Origin: Gordionus sp. m RMFG-2023
Taxonomy: Eukaryota; Nematomorpha; Gordioida; Chordodea; Parachordodidae
Direction: 5' to 3'
NCBI RefSeq assembly: GCF_954871325.1
Contig: NC_088777.1
Span: 48,399,366-48,463,365, forward strand
Length of the DNA: 64,000 nt
Each line of letters starts with the position of its first letter. Within the stretch, counting starts at the first letter, position 1. The translations under genes and the position numbers were made by a program. Of this stretch, positions 46,105 to 57,760 are shown piece by piece. Below the pieces are notes generated by a model that was given only the letters and a program-made list of their open reading frames with translations, had not been told where the DNA came from and did no database searches.

Positions 46105-47815
46105 TATTTAGAGGAGTTAATAACGAATTAAATATTTTTTAAATCTAATAAGAAACTTAATTTATCTAATATATTTATAAAAAATATTTCAAATAACATC
46201 ATAAAAAAAATTGCTTATTTATAGTACGTTAACTTTAATTTAACCAATTATAGATTAAAAATTTATTTAATAAAGCAAAATAATAGATATATATATATTT
46301 TTTTTAGTCGTTATTTTATTCAATCTTTATAAAATATACAAATTAACATAAGATGTTTCAAGATAACCAAAAATCATTAAAATACTGATTCGACTATGAG
46401 TGAATATAAGGATAAAATTATAATTATAAAGTAAATAATAATTCTAATTCAGAGCCCGCAATTATTTGGGAATGTAATGTAAGAGAGCTCGATCTATGCT
46501 TCGTTCGCCCGTTCCTCCCCAACTTGCCAACCTTATAAATATTTGGTATATTATCCATAGTGGAGATATGATCGTTTAAATTGAATAATCTCTCAATTTA
46601 ATTTATAAACAAAGCATTATAAATAATAAAATTTAAGATTCATGTGCACTACAATATAAGATTTGTCACTTTGATAAAATAACATTAAATACGGCTTAAC
46701 CACTTACCCAAGAAATGTTATACTAAAAACACTTATTTGAGAAGAAATAATAATTCTAAAGAAAAGGCAAGTTATTTGGAAGTAAAGTGTAAGAAAGTAC
46801 GATCTAAACTTCGTATTCCCCCCCCCCTCCCTTTCTCAACTTGCCAACCGTATAAGTATTTAGTTTATCTTTGAGATAAGATCCATAATCGAAAATAATC
46901 GTTTAATAGAAAACAATATCTCTTGATTAGTTTTAATATTGCCTGCATTTTTTTATGGTAAAGGTAATTCTTATATATTTAATTTTTTTTAGGAATTGGA
47001 TAGTTTTTTATAATATTTGCTTAATTATTTTGGCAGCTAAAGTATTTAATATCTAACGTTTCGATGAGATAGGAAAAAAATTAATATGAAAGAAGTCTCT
47101 AGAATAAGCTTAAATTATTATTTTTTACTCATCTAAAAGTTAATAGAATTCATATTATATAATTGATATTAAAAAATAGAAAAATAATTTTAAAACTTTT
47201 TAAACCTACCAAAAAATATTTGATGTTTATCGGTAAAATTTAATTGGTTCAGGGATTTTCATATGTTTCTATAGTAAATATTAACAACTATATATTGATA
47301 CTTAATATATTAATAAATCACCTTTCCAAAATATAATCATTATTAATAAATTTATTTTAAAAAATGTTTTTCCTAATATGAGATAAGATTCCTAATCTTT
47401 TATGTTTTCTCATCGCCATGGAGAAGCGATACTGTGCTTTAAGAACAACGCCTCCACATATGCACATTATTATAATTAATTTTTTGATTGTTGAATTATC
47501 CCCTAATTATATAACTAATTTTCATTTAAAAAAAATTCTTTGTTTTAAAAATTTGAACTGTTTAAATTTTTTATTTAATATTTTTAAATCATTTATCTTC
47601 CAAAATTTAATTAGGCAAGTTTTAGCCCTGAAATATACGTTTCACGTTGAGGCTCAAATTAGATGGTTGAGTCAATTATTTTTAAAAAGTAGGCGATTCA
47701 ACAACAATGGATCTGTTATAAATATATTATTCTTACCCTTAATTCCCTCAATATAAAAAAAATAAAATATATATTATTTCTATAATTAAGATTTTTAATA
47801 AATCATGATTTCTTC
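46105..47815. other. Gene-free stretch with one weak island
   Basis: Two related segments (near 46,440-46,560 and 46,740-46,900) share GTAATGTAAGAGAG-like, CGATCTA and AACTTGCCAACC motifs. At 47,405-47,465 a less A+T-rich patch is open on both strands (ATGGAGAAGCGATACTGTGC on plus; CICGGVVLKAQYRFSMAM on minus), with no decisive evidence for either. I do not call a gene. Confidence 0.4.
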
Positions 47816-47819
47816 CCTT

Positions 47820-47920
47820 GTCAAAGAGTTCGAGCTTGCGTGGTCCGTTCAACTGATTCTTGTAGTGGAGGAGGAACCCCTGCAAGAGAATTTTGTTTTT
47901 GTGATAATTCCTGCACCTAA
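47820..47920 (+). pseudogene. Isolated cysteine-rich exon, somatomedin-B-like
   Basis: After a pyrimidine-rich acceptor (TTTCTTCCCTTGTCAAAG) one frame reads RACVVRSTDSCSGGG then TPAREFCFCDNSCT and TAA. The C-x-C-D-x-x-C spacing resembles somatomedin-B domains, whose next motif (G-D-C-C) is not found downstream. With a stop where a donor would be expected and no partner exon seen, it is more likely a relic or chance than a whole gene. Confidence 0.35.
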
Positions 47921-48656
47921 AGTGAAGTGAATAAAATTTTATTTATTAGTGACTTCATTAAAAATAAAAACTATGTAAATAATTCTAACATAAGGCATTC
48001 ATCTAAACTATTCTTTAAATGCTTTAATACTCATCAAAGCATACATTGTAATTTAATTTATCGAATAGAATTTATTACATATATTTTTACTATATCTTTT
48101 ACGCAATATAGATAAGATATAGATACTAATAATCAGAGTTGTTAGAAAGCAACGCTCCTGGAGCGCCGCTACATTTTTTCAAAAACAAAAAATGAGGAGC
48201 GGGATTATATCCTTTTAGAGCTAGAGTGGAGGAGGGCCGCTCAACCGCTTTTTCAAATTTAAGATATAAATTAAATTATTTTTAAAAAATTAATAATATT
48301 TGTTAATTAAAATTCGTTAAAAATGAAATTTTATTTAAATTTATTCATTATTGAATATTGAGCCGAGTTTTATATTGGTTTTCTTCTAATCATTTAAATA
48401 TTAAACATCGAGTTTTTCATTTTTATATTGAAAACTTTGTGGAAAATTTTGTAAATCGTATTAACATTCATATATAATAAAATATAGTTTTTGATTTTGT
48501 GGATTTAGAGATCATAGAAGAAGAAATAGAATTTTCCATTTCCATCATACAAAAAATATTTTAATCTAAAAGATGTTGATCCAAATGATCAAAGTTTAAG
48601 AACAAAATGCCTTTTGTGTTTAAGTGAAAGTATTTCATTTTCAAAAGTGAGCAACT

Positions 48657-49624
48657 AATAAAAGTTAGATAGTTAGGTCCGGGAGATCGCCCTGCAATCA
48701 GTGGTATAATTAGAGTTTCGGAAAGTATAGGTGGGTAGGTTTTATACCTTATGCAAGATAAAACTAACACAACTCCGTTTTGCAAAAAACGTTCTTTTTT
48801 TCACTTTGCGCCAATTTAATTTTATTTTATAATTGCGCGTTTTATTTTTCCCTATATAAGGAACAATTTTTTTTATATTAGATATAGATATTTTTTTGGT
48901 TGTATTGATTTTTAAAACTAATTAAATTAATTTTTCAGTTACTTTATTAACTTTATTTAAAGTATAATTAATTTTATTTTGATAAAATTGATCTTATAAT
49001 GACATCTACCCGAAGTCATCAGGTGCCACCAACCATTTTACCCATAATGGAAGCACCTACACAGCAATTGACGTCCTGGGGGTCAAGACCACTGAACATC
49101 AAAGAATATTCGGCATCGGAACCCTTGTGTAATTATTGACAACGGTTTCCTTTGCAAACAACGCATATATCGGATGATGTAGAAAAAGTAATACAATTTC
49201 TCACGTACTGCGGGCCAACACTTTTCGCAAAACTAAAAAATATATTTTCTCCTGATGCTGGTGCTTCCATTATGGGTAAAATGGTTGGTGGCACCTGATG
49301 ACTTCGGGTAGATGTCATTATAAGATCAATTTTATCAAAATAAAATTAATTATACTTTTTAAAAAAAGTTAATAAAGTCAATACAACCAAAAAAATATCT
49401 ATATCTAATATAAAAAAAATTGTTCCTTATATAGGGAAAAATAAAACGCGCAATTATAAAATAAAATAAAATTGGCGCAAAGTGAAAAAATGAACGTTTT
49501 TTGCAAAACGGAGTTGTGTTAGTTTTATCTTGCATAATTAGGAATAAAACCTACCCACCTATACTTTCCGAAACTACCACTGGATGCAGGGCGATCTCCC
49601 GGACCTAACTATCTAACTTTTATT
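48657..49624. mobile_element. Foldback element: ~400/365-bp inverted arms, 202-bp loop
   Basis: Left arm 48,657-49,057, right arm 49,260-49,624, near-identical inverted copies. Outer ends read AATAAAAGTTAGATAGTTAG and GGTCCGGGAGATCGCCCTGC. Inner ends read ATTTTACCCATAATGGAAGC. Each arm contains the same ATG and short frame (MTSTRSHQVPPTILPIMEAP) reading inward. On the minus strand the frame continues through the loop as SVGPQYVRNCITF then CVVCKGNRCQ before a stop. The loop is richer in GC than its surroundings. The plus-strand reading stops after ~26 loop codons. The arms differ by one ~25-bp indel and a few bases, so the element is young. It lies in the zinc-finger coding part of the hAT. 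Confidence 0.9.
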
Positions 49625-50123
49625 TGCCTAAAATCCTTTCAAAGACTTCAAAATTAAGTAAACCCCCTAAGTAAAAAGAAAACACAAAAACTATATTTGC
49701 ACCTTAAAAGCATTTAAATCAAAACAAAAGAAAACTTTATTTAATTTTTATGCATTTACAATAAGACAAAAGAAGGTCAAGAGAAAAAACTTAATTTAAT
49801 TTTTATCTATTTGCGACAAACAAAAAAGGAAGGTCCAACTGGGATAAAACTTATTTAATTAATTTTTTTTTTGGTATTGAAAAACCATAGGGGGGGGGGG
49901 AACAATTTCTAACAAAAAGTAATAAATCTTTCTTTACGAAATGATAACTATATATTTTTTTATTTTGAAATAATTTTTTATTAAATGGTTAGAATTATTT
50001 TTGGGCAATACATTATGGTTGAGCTTGGGTTGCTAGATATGATACTTTTTTAAATATATTTAAATATTTATTATTTTAATTTTTTCATTACTTGTTCAAC
50101 CTCCTTTTCTTATACTGAATTAA

Positions 50124-50283
50124 AAAATCTCTTTATAAAATACAATACCCCGTTTCCCTCTAGTGTTCCTGTGGAGCGCTTATTTAGTATTGCAAAACAG
50201 GTCTTAGGGGAGATGCGTGGATGTTTGTTAGAATCTAATTAAGAAAATTTATTACATTTAAAGGCTAATAAAAGATTATAAAT
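50124..50283 (+). pseudogene. hAT transposase C-terminal dimerisation region
   Basis: Reads IKYNTPFPSSVPVERLFSIA, then KQVLGEMRGCLLESN, stop, ENLLHLKANKRL. This matches the hAT C-terminal signature (N-TPIPSSAPVERLFS-G-L...LLL-AN-L). One stop is visible. Confidence 0.85.
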
Positions 50284-51165
50284 ATTTTGATAGATCTATT
50301 ATTATAAATAAAACTTTTTGATTAAAATATATGATTTTGTTTCGTTGTACCTTCTAAAAAAAAGGAAATCAAAAGGAGCGGTTATGGAGTGGCACTCCAT
50401 TACTTGGAGAAAGCGGGAGCTAGCTCCTTATAAAAATGTAGTAGCGGGAGCGGGAGCTAGCTCCTTTTTAGAAGGTACGAGCGGGAGATAGCTACTTTAG
50501 CCTCAACAGGTCTGCTAATAATTAATAATAACTTTTGAAATATATATTTATCATGAGTGAACATATGATTAACTTTTCCAAAAATATCCAAAGAGGGTTT
50601 TATATATAACTTTTTATATAATTTCTATTTTATGAAGGAAAATTATTTAACATTTATTTATTTGCTACAACTTCGAAATCAAAAATTGTGATGAAAAAAT
50701 AATAATTTTCATTTTGACCTTAAGAACACATTTTTTTTTAAATAAAAGAATTTTAAAATTTTTGCCTCCACTAATGATATAATGATATAGATATTATAGA
50801 ATGTTATTCTAAAATGAAATTTTAAAATCAAAACTTTACAGAGATAAAGTTGGCTCAATGCATTGACTAGCCACGGGTCTTTGCTAATTTACAGAATATA
50901 ATATAATTCAAGTCATTTTAGCCTTGATCTATCTAATACTACAATCAAATCCCTCACAAGAATATTGATTGTAATTGCAAGATAACAGCATTGTTCTCAA
51001 ACTTAGAATATAAAGCCATGGTAATTTTTATTATTTTACAAAAGAAAAGAACAAATTCTGAAACATTTATAATAATTAACAATTAAAAACGTTCTTTGGA
51101 AAGCTTTTAAATTTTATTTTGATTTATTTTAATTTATTAATAAAACAAAATTTATATCTTAAAAT

Positions 51166-54101
51166 ATGAAATTTGCTGTTAAAATATGTTTTGGATTTAT
51201 ATTAGTTTTATTCAATTCTAATGGGTAAGTTTAATAAATAGATATAAATTTTCCTATATATTTTTAAAGCATTTTTAACCAAGTTTTTTTAAAAAAAATT
51301 TTTTAATAATTAAATACGGAAATATTACCAAAATCAAACTAAATTAAATCTTAAAAAAACTATTAGATGGGTTTTAATTTAATCGTCAATATGTTTCATT
51401 AAATCATCACAACACTGTAATATTTCCCTCCCATTGTTATTTGTTACATAATTACCTGAAATCAATTTTTATTTCTATGTGAAAAATAGTTAAATTTGCA
51501 GATAGATATATCTTCAATGTGTTTTTTCCGCCAATGTGTCATTTTTTAAACTTTAAATCATTATTTGAGCGCGTTTTAAAAAAAAATTTAAAGATTTAAT
51601 TTTACCGAAAATGCATTCCATCATGTTTTGGAATACTGACTCTATGAATTTCAGACAATATTTTCACGAACTCTTAAACTTAATTTAATTTATATAAAAT
51701 TTTTCATATATTTTATATAATTATAAATGGTCCTAAAGGTTATCAGCAAAATTGACTACGATTCATAAGATAGGTATTCCAAACATGATATAATATATTT
51801 CCGGTAAAATTAGATCTTTAAATTTAAATAAATCGCGCTAAAAGAAAGTTTTCCCGGAAAAAAAACACATTAACGCTAACCACATCCATATATTTATTTT
51901 TGAATAAATATAAAAAATGTCCCTTTAAAATTTTATACAAAAACAAAATATCTTTTAGTATATGAATACGAACAAAGTAAAGCTCATTATCACTCACATG
52001 ATATTGGGTACATTTTTTTTTAGTTTAATATTATAAAAAAAAGATATGTCTGTTTGATTAATTTTTGAAAGAACCATTCTTTCATAGGTTTAGACTCTAT
52101 TATTTTGAACAAAAGTTTCGGCTAGCCAATTAGAGGAACGGTGATAGGGTTAAGTTCAATAAATAATCATTCCTTTAATCAATTCCAAAAATTAATTTAA
52201 ATCTTCTTTTTTTTTTGACTATAATAGTTGAACGAGATTAATAAATAAATTCATTTCAATATTAAATAATTTACAACAATCATATTAAAAATAGGTTATT
52301 TCGCGAATAAAAATGTCTGAATTGAGCTTATTTATGTTTAAAGAATCAATCTCAATTCTAGGGTTTGGGCCTCGTGTTAATGTTAAAGAAATTCACCCTT
52401 TATGATTAGTGTTATCGAGTGCCTCGATTTAGTCCATTTAAGCAAAAATCTAAGAATTTAGCCAAACAAAATATTTAAAGAAACCCACTCTATGTCATAA
52501 TTTTAAGGTTTTGCTTTTGGGCTAAAATATTGGTTATTTATAAATAATTTGTAGAAAACTCTCCGATAACAATATTTCTCCTTTTAATATACCTATATTA
52601 TTTTAGAAATTTTCCAAAAATCAAATTGTTAGGCCCTAATTAACTCCGATTTTTAGAATGTTTTGGTTCGATTGTTTAATTTATGAGTTAATTTAAGGTC
52701 AACAACTGTAGTGTACAGATCAATGTCCAAACGGAAATTTGTCGGCTTGTTAAAATCCGATCGAACAGCTGTCTTCATCAAACCAAAAATTTCGAAAAAT
52801 GGTCCGGTCCAGACTTATAACCGATACTTTTAAAATATTAATGGGACTAGAAAATTTAAATTTTTTTATACTTTAAAAAAAATTGATATAAAAAGACATG
52901 TAGATGCTCTATCTTGTCCTTGTCACAATCTTCCAACTAAATGTTCAACGCCTACGCCCACGGATTGTAAAGGCGACATAACTAAGGACGCTTGTGGATG
53001 CTGCGACGTTTGCGCAAAAGTATGTTGATAATAATTAAACTGCATTAAATTTTTGAAGAATTTTTTAAAGAATTTTATATTCCAACATTATCAAATTAGG
53101 TGGTATAAAATATTATGATTACACTTATTTAATGAATATCCTTCACAGGTGAAAGATGAAGAGTGTGGGGGGCCATTTCGAACATCGGGTAAATGTTCTA
53201 GAGGATTCATATGTAAATACGAAAGCTACAGGGAGCCTCTTCAATCAGGGGGTATGCATTACAGAATACCCAAAAGTAATTTTGAATTGTTATTTTATTT
53301 TATTTTTTACTACCGACCGTATCCATTTTGTAAGAAAAACCTGTATTTAGTAAAACAAGAATAAAACAAATTAAATATATCCTCTTATATATGATTCCCC
53401 TGATTAATTTATTCAATAAGCAGCGGTATATCGTTGGGAACAGGCAAACGATAGTTCCTTCTATTCCTTCATTTAATTTGAAATCTAAGGGAGGAGTGGA
53501 TCAGTTATACTCTAAAGAGATCCTTTGTCCTAAATAGAACCCCATAAATTATTATTTTAAGAGGCTTTTAATTAATTAAAAAGCAAAAGATTATTCCCTA
53601 AGGTAATGGTGTAAAAATTGCATTTTGCAAATATTTGTTGTTTTTTTAAGGTTTAGGCACTAGGCAGGTGCAGGATATTATTATTAGGCGGAGAAAGGAA
53701 AAGAAAATAATTATCCAAAACTTAAAAGCAGATTAGCCAAAAGGTGATAAAAATAAATATATGACTGACATGAGATTATTTTCCTTATTTTAATTTACAC
53801 TATAAATTTAAACCCTGGCTTGAGTATGGAACTTTTTTTTTATTCTTAGAGTCCTTATCAAAAATAATTGATTTCGCAGGGACTTCTAATCTTTAAACTT
53901 TCAAAAATTAATAATTAAAGCAACAATCTAAGTTCGCTAAATTTTTCTTTTAATGATATTTTTTGAAAAAAAATTAATTACTATTATTAGGAGGAAGGAG
54001 AACCCTGCGGTGAAGTTTGGACACAAGGCCATTGCAAACAAGGATTCAAATGTCAACACCCGGATCCGTACAGTATAGGAATATGCCGCAAAGATTCATA
54101 A
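51166..54101 (+). CDS. Secreted IGFBP-like cysteine-rich protein gene, copy B
   Basis: Four exons. 51,166-51,224: signal peptide MKFAVKICFGFILVLFNSN, donor GTAAGT, phase 2. 52,896-53,019: CPCHNLPTKC, PTPTDCKGDI, DACGCCDVCAK, the IGFBP N-domain-like knot. 53,149-53,275: EECGGPFRTSGKCSRGFICK. 53,991-54,101: EEGEPC, GHCKQGFKC, GICRKDS, TAA. Exon 1 phase fits the acceptor AAAAG at 52,895. The family resembles single-IGF-binding-domain proteins of arthropods, possibly binding insulin-like peptides or acting in innate defence; function here is inferred. Exon 3 is 127 nt against 129 nt in copy A, so the frame slips after GFICKYES and the reading VCITEYPK lies in another frame. Either this is a real 2-nt deletion that would cause early termination in exon 4, or a base-calling error near the G-run at 53,248. 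Confidence 0.75.
51508..51880. mobile_element. MITE family M, most complete copy, in intron 1 of copy B
   Basis: Left end reads TCAATGTGTTTTTTCCGCC and the right end, inverted, GTTAGCGTTAATGTGTTTTT. Both then continue through GAGCGCGTTTT / TAGCGCGATTT, GATTTAATTTTACCG and CATCATGTTTTGGAATAC, giving arms of ~130 bp. The equivalent intron position in copy A (about 11,245) lacks it, so insertion postdates the gene duplication. Confidence 0.85.
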
Positions 54102-54739
54102 GGATTTTTTTTTTCTTACATGAATGAAGAAAATTAATTTAAGAATAAAAAAATAATTGCCTTATTTCCAAATTTTATTTAAAAAAAATAATCTTTCAAA
54201 TAATTTGTGTTTAAATATCATTCATGTACGTTTATAATATACAAGCTTTCAGTAAATATTGCACAAAAATATTTCAACATTCTTATACAATTTTTAACAA
54301 CCTGAAATAACAAGTGCTCTTATTTTATGGTTATAAATAATTCTAGGTTGTATAGGTTTTGCTAACTAGAATGGTTACCATAATTATTATGTTATTGCCA
54401 GGTAATAGACTTTTGTTTCTCTCAAATATTATTAATCGCTAAATGAGGCCTTTTCAACATTTTTATACCGATATAATATTAATGGTGATCATAACAATAT
54501 CAATAAACCAACCATAAATTCTTGAAATGAAGTTATACATTTGGGATTTATAATATAGTCCTTAAGCAAACATATGAATTACTCTTATAAACTACTAGCT
54601 CGAGCATAAATCTAATCATAATCTACTTTTCTCTACATTTGGGTGTGATGGAATAGAGTTACCTATAATATTTTATTAGCCAAAGGTATATCCTTTCCCC
54701 ATCTTTGTATCACCACTATTAAATTATATCTATGTAAAG

Positions 54740-55882
54740 TAGTGCTTTAAACGTTCAAAAATGTAACGTGTTACTCGTTACGTCTGAAAAAAAGGAACGC
54801 TCGTTATTGGTTATTCTAAAATGTAACGGTTTACTCACTACCTATATACAAAAAAATATATTCCCCTATATATATAATACAAATAATATTATGCAAAAAA
54901 GAACAATGTATTATAAGATAAGATATTTTTGTAATTAATTTTTTATTTATTTTTTAACATCAAATTGATTTTTAAAATTTTGATCAGATCAACAAGAGTG
55001 CTTAGTGCTTAACACAGCTTTCGCTAAATTCAATTAAAATAAAATATTACCAAAATATATTGCAAACAATACTTCAATTATATACATTTTATCTTTGTCT
55101 TTATTATTTCATTAATAAGTGGCTTACAAAATGAAATTATTTAAAGCTATCATGGGATGAGATTTCCCAAATGTATTTTTTTCTTCTTTCTCTAAATCGA
55201 AAGAGCCACAGGAACAGGTTCCATACTTATAAAATTATATATATAGCCACACAATATTTATCCCTGTCATTATCTGAAAATCTGTAATGTGGATTTAGCA
55301 CAAGATTCGTCAATTGTGACCATTCTCCTTAATAAGACTAGATTAATTTGAGTTATAGAAATAGTTTCCATCTTGTTATATCCAGCTTAATCAGATATCC
55401 TATTATTTCCTTAAGAATGGCTGCACAGTTTGAAGGATGCCCATGTTTATTCCACAATTGAGGTTAAAATATTTTAGTTGGGACACAATTTACACTTACA
55501 AAGGAGTGTACTTTGTACCCTCAGTTTTCTTTATTGGTGTAAAAAATGTTTCATATTGGAGACAAGGCATTACTCATCTTCATCTTAAGAAAATATACAA
55601 TTGACTATTCTTTATAAAATAAATTATAATATTAACAAGAATATAAATTTACATATACATTGATTGATTCATTATTAATTAGATTAACAATCTTGATTGA
55701 AAATGCAAATTTTTTTATAACGATTTAAATTATTTAAAAAATAAATAATAGTAATTTTTTATAATACAATAAAATATGTTTTTTTCCATATTTTTTATCG
55801 TTACTTCCAGAAGAAGGTAATGAATGGTGTTTACTTTGCTTCAAAAAAATAACCACGTTACTTTTTGACGTTACTTTGCAGA
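54740..55882. mobile_element. Non-autonomous DNA transposon, family T, copy B
   Basis: Left end AGTGCTTTAAACGTTCAAAA then ATGTAACGTGTTACTCGTTA; right end, inverted, CTGCAAAGTAACGTCAAAAA. The termini align with small gaps. It is inserted in the 3' flank of IGFBP-like copy B. The matching flank of copy A (about 13,735-13,770) is uninterrupted. ~1.14 kb with no transposase frame. A shorter copy is at 22,890-23,541 and an inverted fragment at 62,025-62,130. Confidence 0.75.
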
Positions 55883-55889
55883 TATTTTT

Positions 55890-57490
55890 AAAATGTATCT
55901 GTCTATGAGACTTGGCGTTGATGGGTCATATATTTAGAGGTAACACTAAAGATGATGGCTTTATAATCTTTATTTATATTAGATATCTATATTTCCAAAT
56001 CCATACCAATTTAATGAAATTTTTTTTCTTCAGAAATTCGAGTTAGAGCAGTTTTTTATATTGGACAGATGTAAGATATTTCAACAAAATCGGAAATATT
56101 ATAAGAGTCGAAAGATAATAGACCTATATTTAACAATAATCTTTGTTATAAATTTTTTCTGATAGTATGAAAGAGTAATTATATTTTTTAAATTAGAACG
56201 GACGATCATGTAAAGGATAGGAGAATATTAATAAGGATAATTCCTCATAACTTTTATTTTCCTAAATCTAATAACTATCATATCTACGAATTATAAAAAT
56301 AACTTTATGCCCAAAAATGAATATACATATATGTCCATACAAATAAATTCTTGAAAAATTCTGGGAACTAAATCATAATAACGATTGTTGCCATATTTTA
56401 GATGAAAACGAAAAAATGGATAATTCGAATTAGAAAATTTTTTATTATATTATTTAAGATTACAGACTATGTGTAAATGATTATTAAAGAAAAGTTATAT
56501 AATTGAGATTATGTGAATATTATATCACTTTTCCAAATTTTGGGAAAGTATTTTTTTTCTTAATATTTATGTTAACCTTAATCCTTTGTTTTTTAAATAT
56601 TTATGTCTTACTTATTTAATAAATATGTAATAAAGTAAAGTAGTAAAATTATTTTATCTATATGTATATATATTCCGATTATTATTTTTAGTTCGTTCTA
56701 TTTCAATCTATACTCCAATAGTTACCCCAATCATACTTACTCAAACAATACCTTAAAAATAAATCTTGAAAATTATAACTAGATGAGAAAAAATCCAGAA
56801 ATTAAATTACTGAATATATATATATATATCTCCTCGAGGTAAAAAAAATCAATAATCATAAAATTATCATAAATAAATAAAGAGGCTAAAAGTAAAAACA
56901 AGGCTAAAAATATAAAAATCCTACAAATATAAGAAAATGATGTTGTGACACTTGTCACTCTTAAAGTGGCAGATACAACATTCTAAAAAAGAAAATATAT
57001 TCACATGAAGATCTGGAAAACAAACAAAATGGAGTCTGGTAAATTTTTTTTATGATAATTTCTAAATCAGCGAGAATCCGAGAAAATTTCTATCCGTGTT
57101 CGACTTACCCGCGTTAGGTCGAATCAGATTCAGATCGGTCAATGAATTCTAATTTTATAAAGAGGTTCCAACATCTCTATAAAGTCGGGACAAATAATAC
57201 TTATATAATATGAAACTTATTACTATCGAAGGATGCTGTGCCAGGTATACTTATTTTTTGAAGTATTTGACTTATTTTGTAGTATAGTTATTTTATAATA
57301 ATTATGGGAATATAAAACAGAGGAATAAGGAAACCAATCTCAAATGAAGAGAAATCGTGAAATAAATTATAGTAATATAAATCTTGAAAAAAAATATTAA
57401 GATACTTAGAAAAAATAGATTAATATTTTTTTAAGAAACATATTTCTAAAAATATCGAAATGGTAATTAAAACAAATCATAATTCAATAA
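55890..57490. other. Gene-free stretch
   Basis: The first ~100 bp (to TTAGATATCTATATTTCC near 55,980) is the end of the duplicated IGFBP-like flank. The rest is low-complexity A+T. A GC-richer patch at 57,080-57,150 (CCGTGTTCGACTTACCCGCG) has no recognisable identity. Confidence 0.5.
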
Positions 57491-57499
57491 TAAGAATAA

Positions 57500-57760
57500 G
57501 AAGACTCAAATTTATTCATACAAACACCAACAATCTCTATACATTAACAAAAAAAAATATACAAATCATATAAATCATAATTATCCGATTCTTCATTTCC
57601 CAAAGGTCCATTCTTAGTTCCTCGCTGACATCTTCTCCAATTAATCCAATCTCTTCATCCCGAGTTTCCAACAAAGGACTCCTTAAATCAACCCATCATG
57701 TGTTTGATCAAGTCTTTTTTTCCCCCAAGGTAAACTTAATTGCCCTGTCAGAAAATAACT
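57500..57760 (-). pseudogene. Possible 3' end of an unidentified gene
   Basis: On the minus strand one frame reads CQLFSDRAIKFTLGEKKT, two stops six codons apart, then WVDLRSPLLETRDEEIGLIG and EDVSEELRMDLWEMKNR before an A+T-rich tail to TAG near 57,535. The acidic, non-repetitive composition is unlike neighbouring noise and looks once-coding. No splice-site support or family assignment. Confidence 0.35.

Larger units (their letters stand above)
48134..50514 (+). mobile_element. hAT DNA transposon, deletion derivative with nested foldback element
   Basis: Flanked by a perfect 8-bp target duplication CTAATAAT (48,126-48,133 and 50,515-50,522). The termini start CAGAGTTGTTAGAAAGC and, inverted, CAGACCTGTTGAGGC. 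Subterminal GC-rich repeats (AGCGGGAGCTAGCTCC) lie near the right end. Two transposase parts survive: a BED-like zinc-finger start near 48,571-48,656 (RTKCLLCLSESISFSKVSN) and the C-terminal dimerisation region. The middle of the transposase is missing, so it cannot be autonomous. A foldback element splits it at 48,657-49,624. Confidence 0.88.

Noticed and set aside
49133-49318. 61-codon minus-strand frame across the foldback loop as a stand-alone gene
   Set aside because: A third of it lies in an inverted arm and is duplicated on the other arm; kept as part of the foldback description instead.
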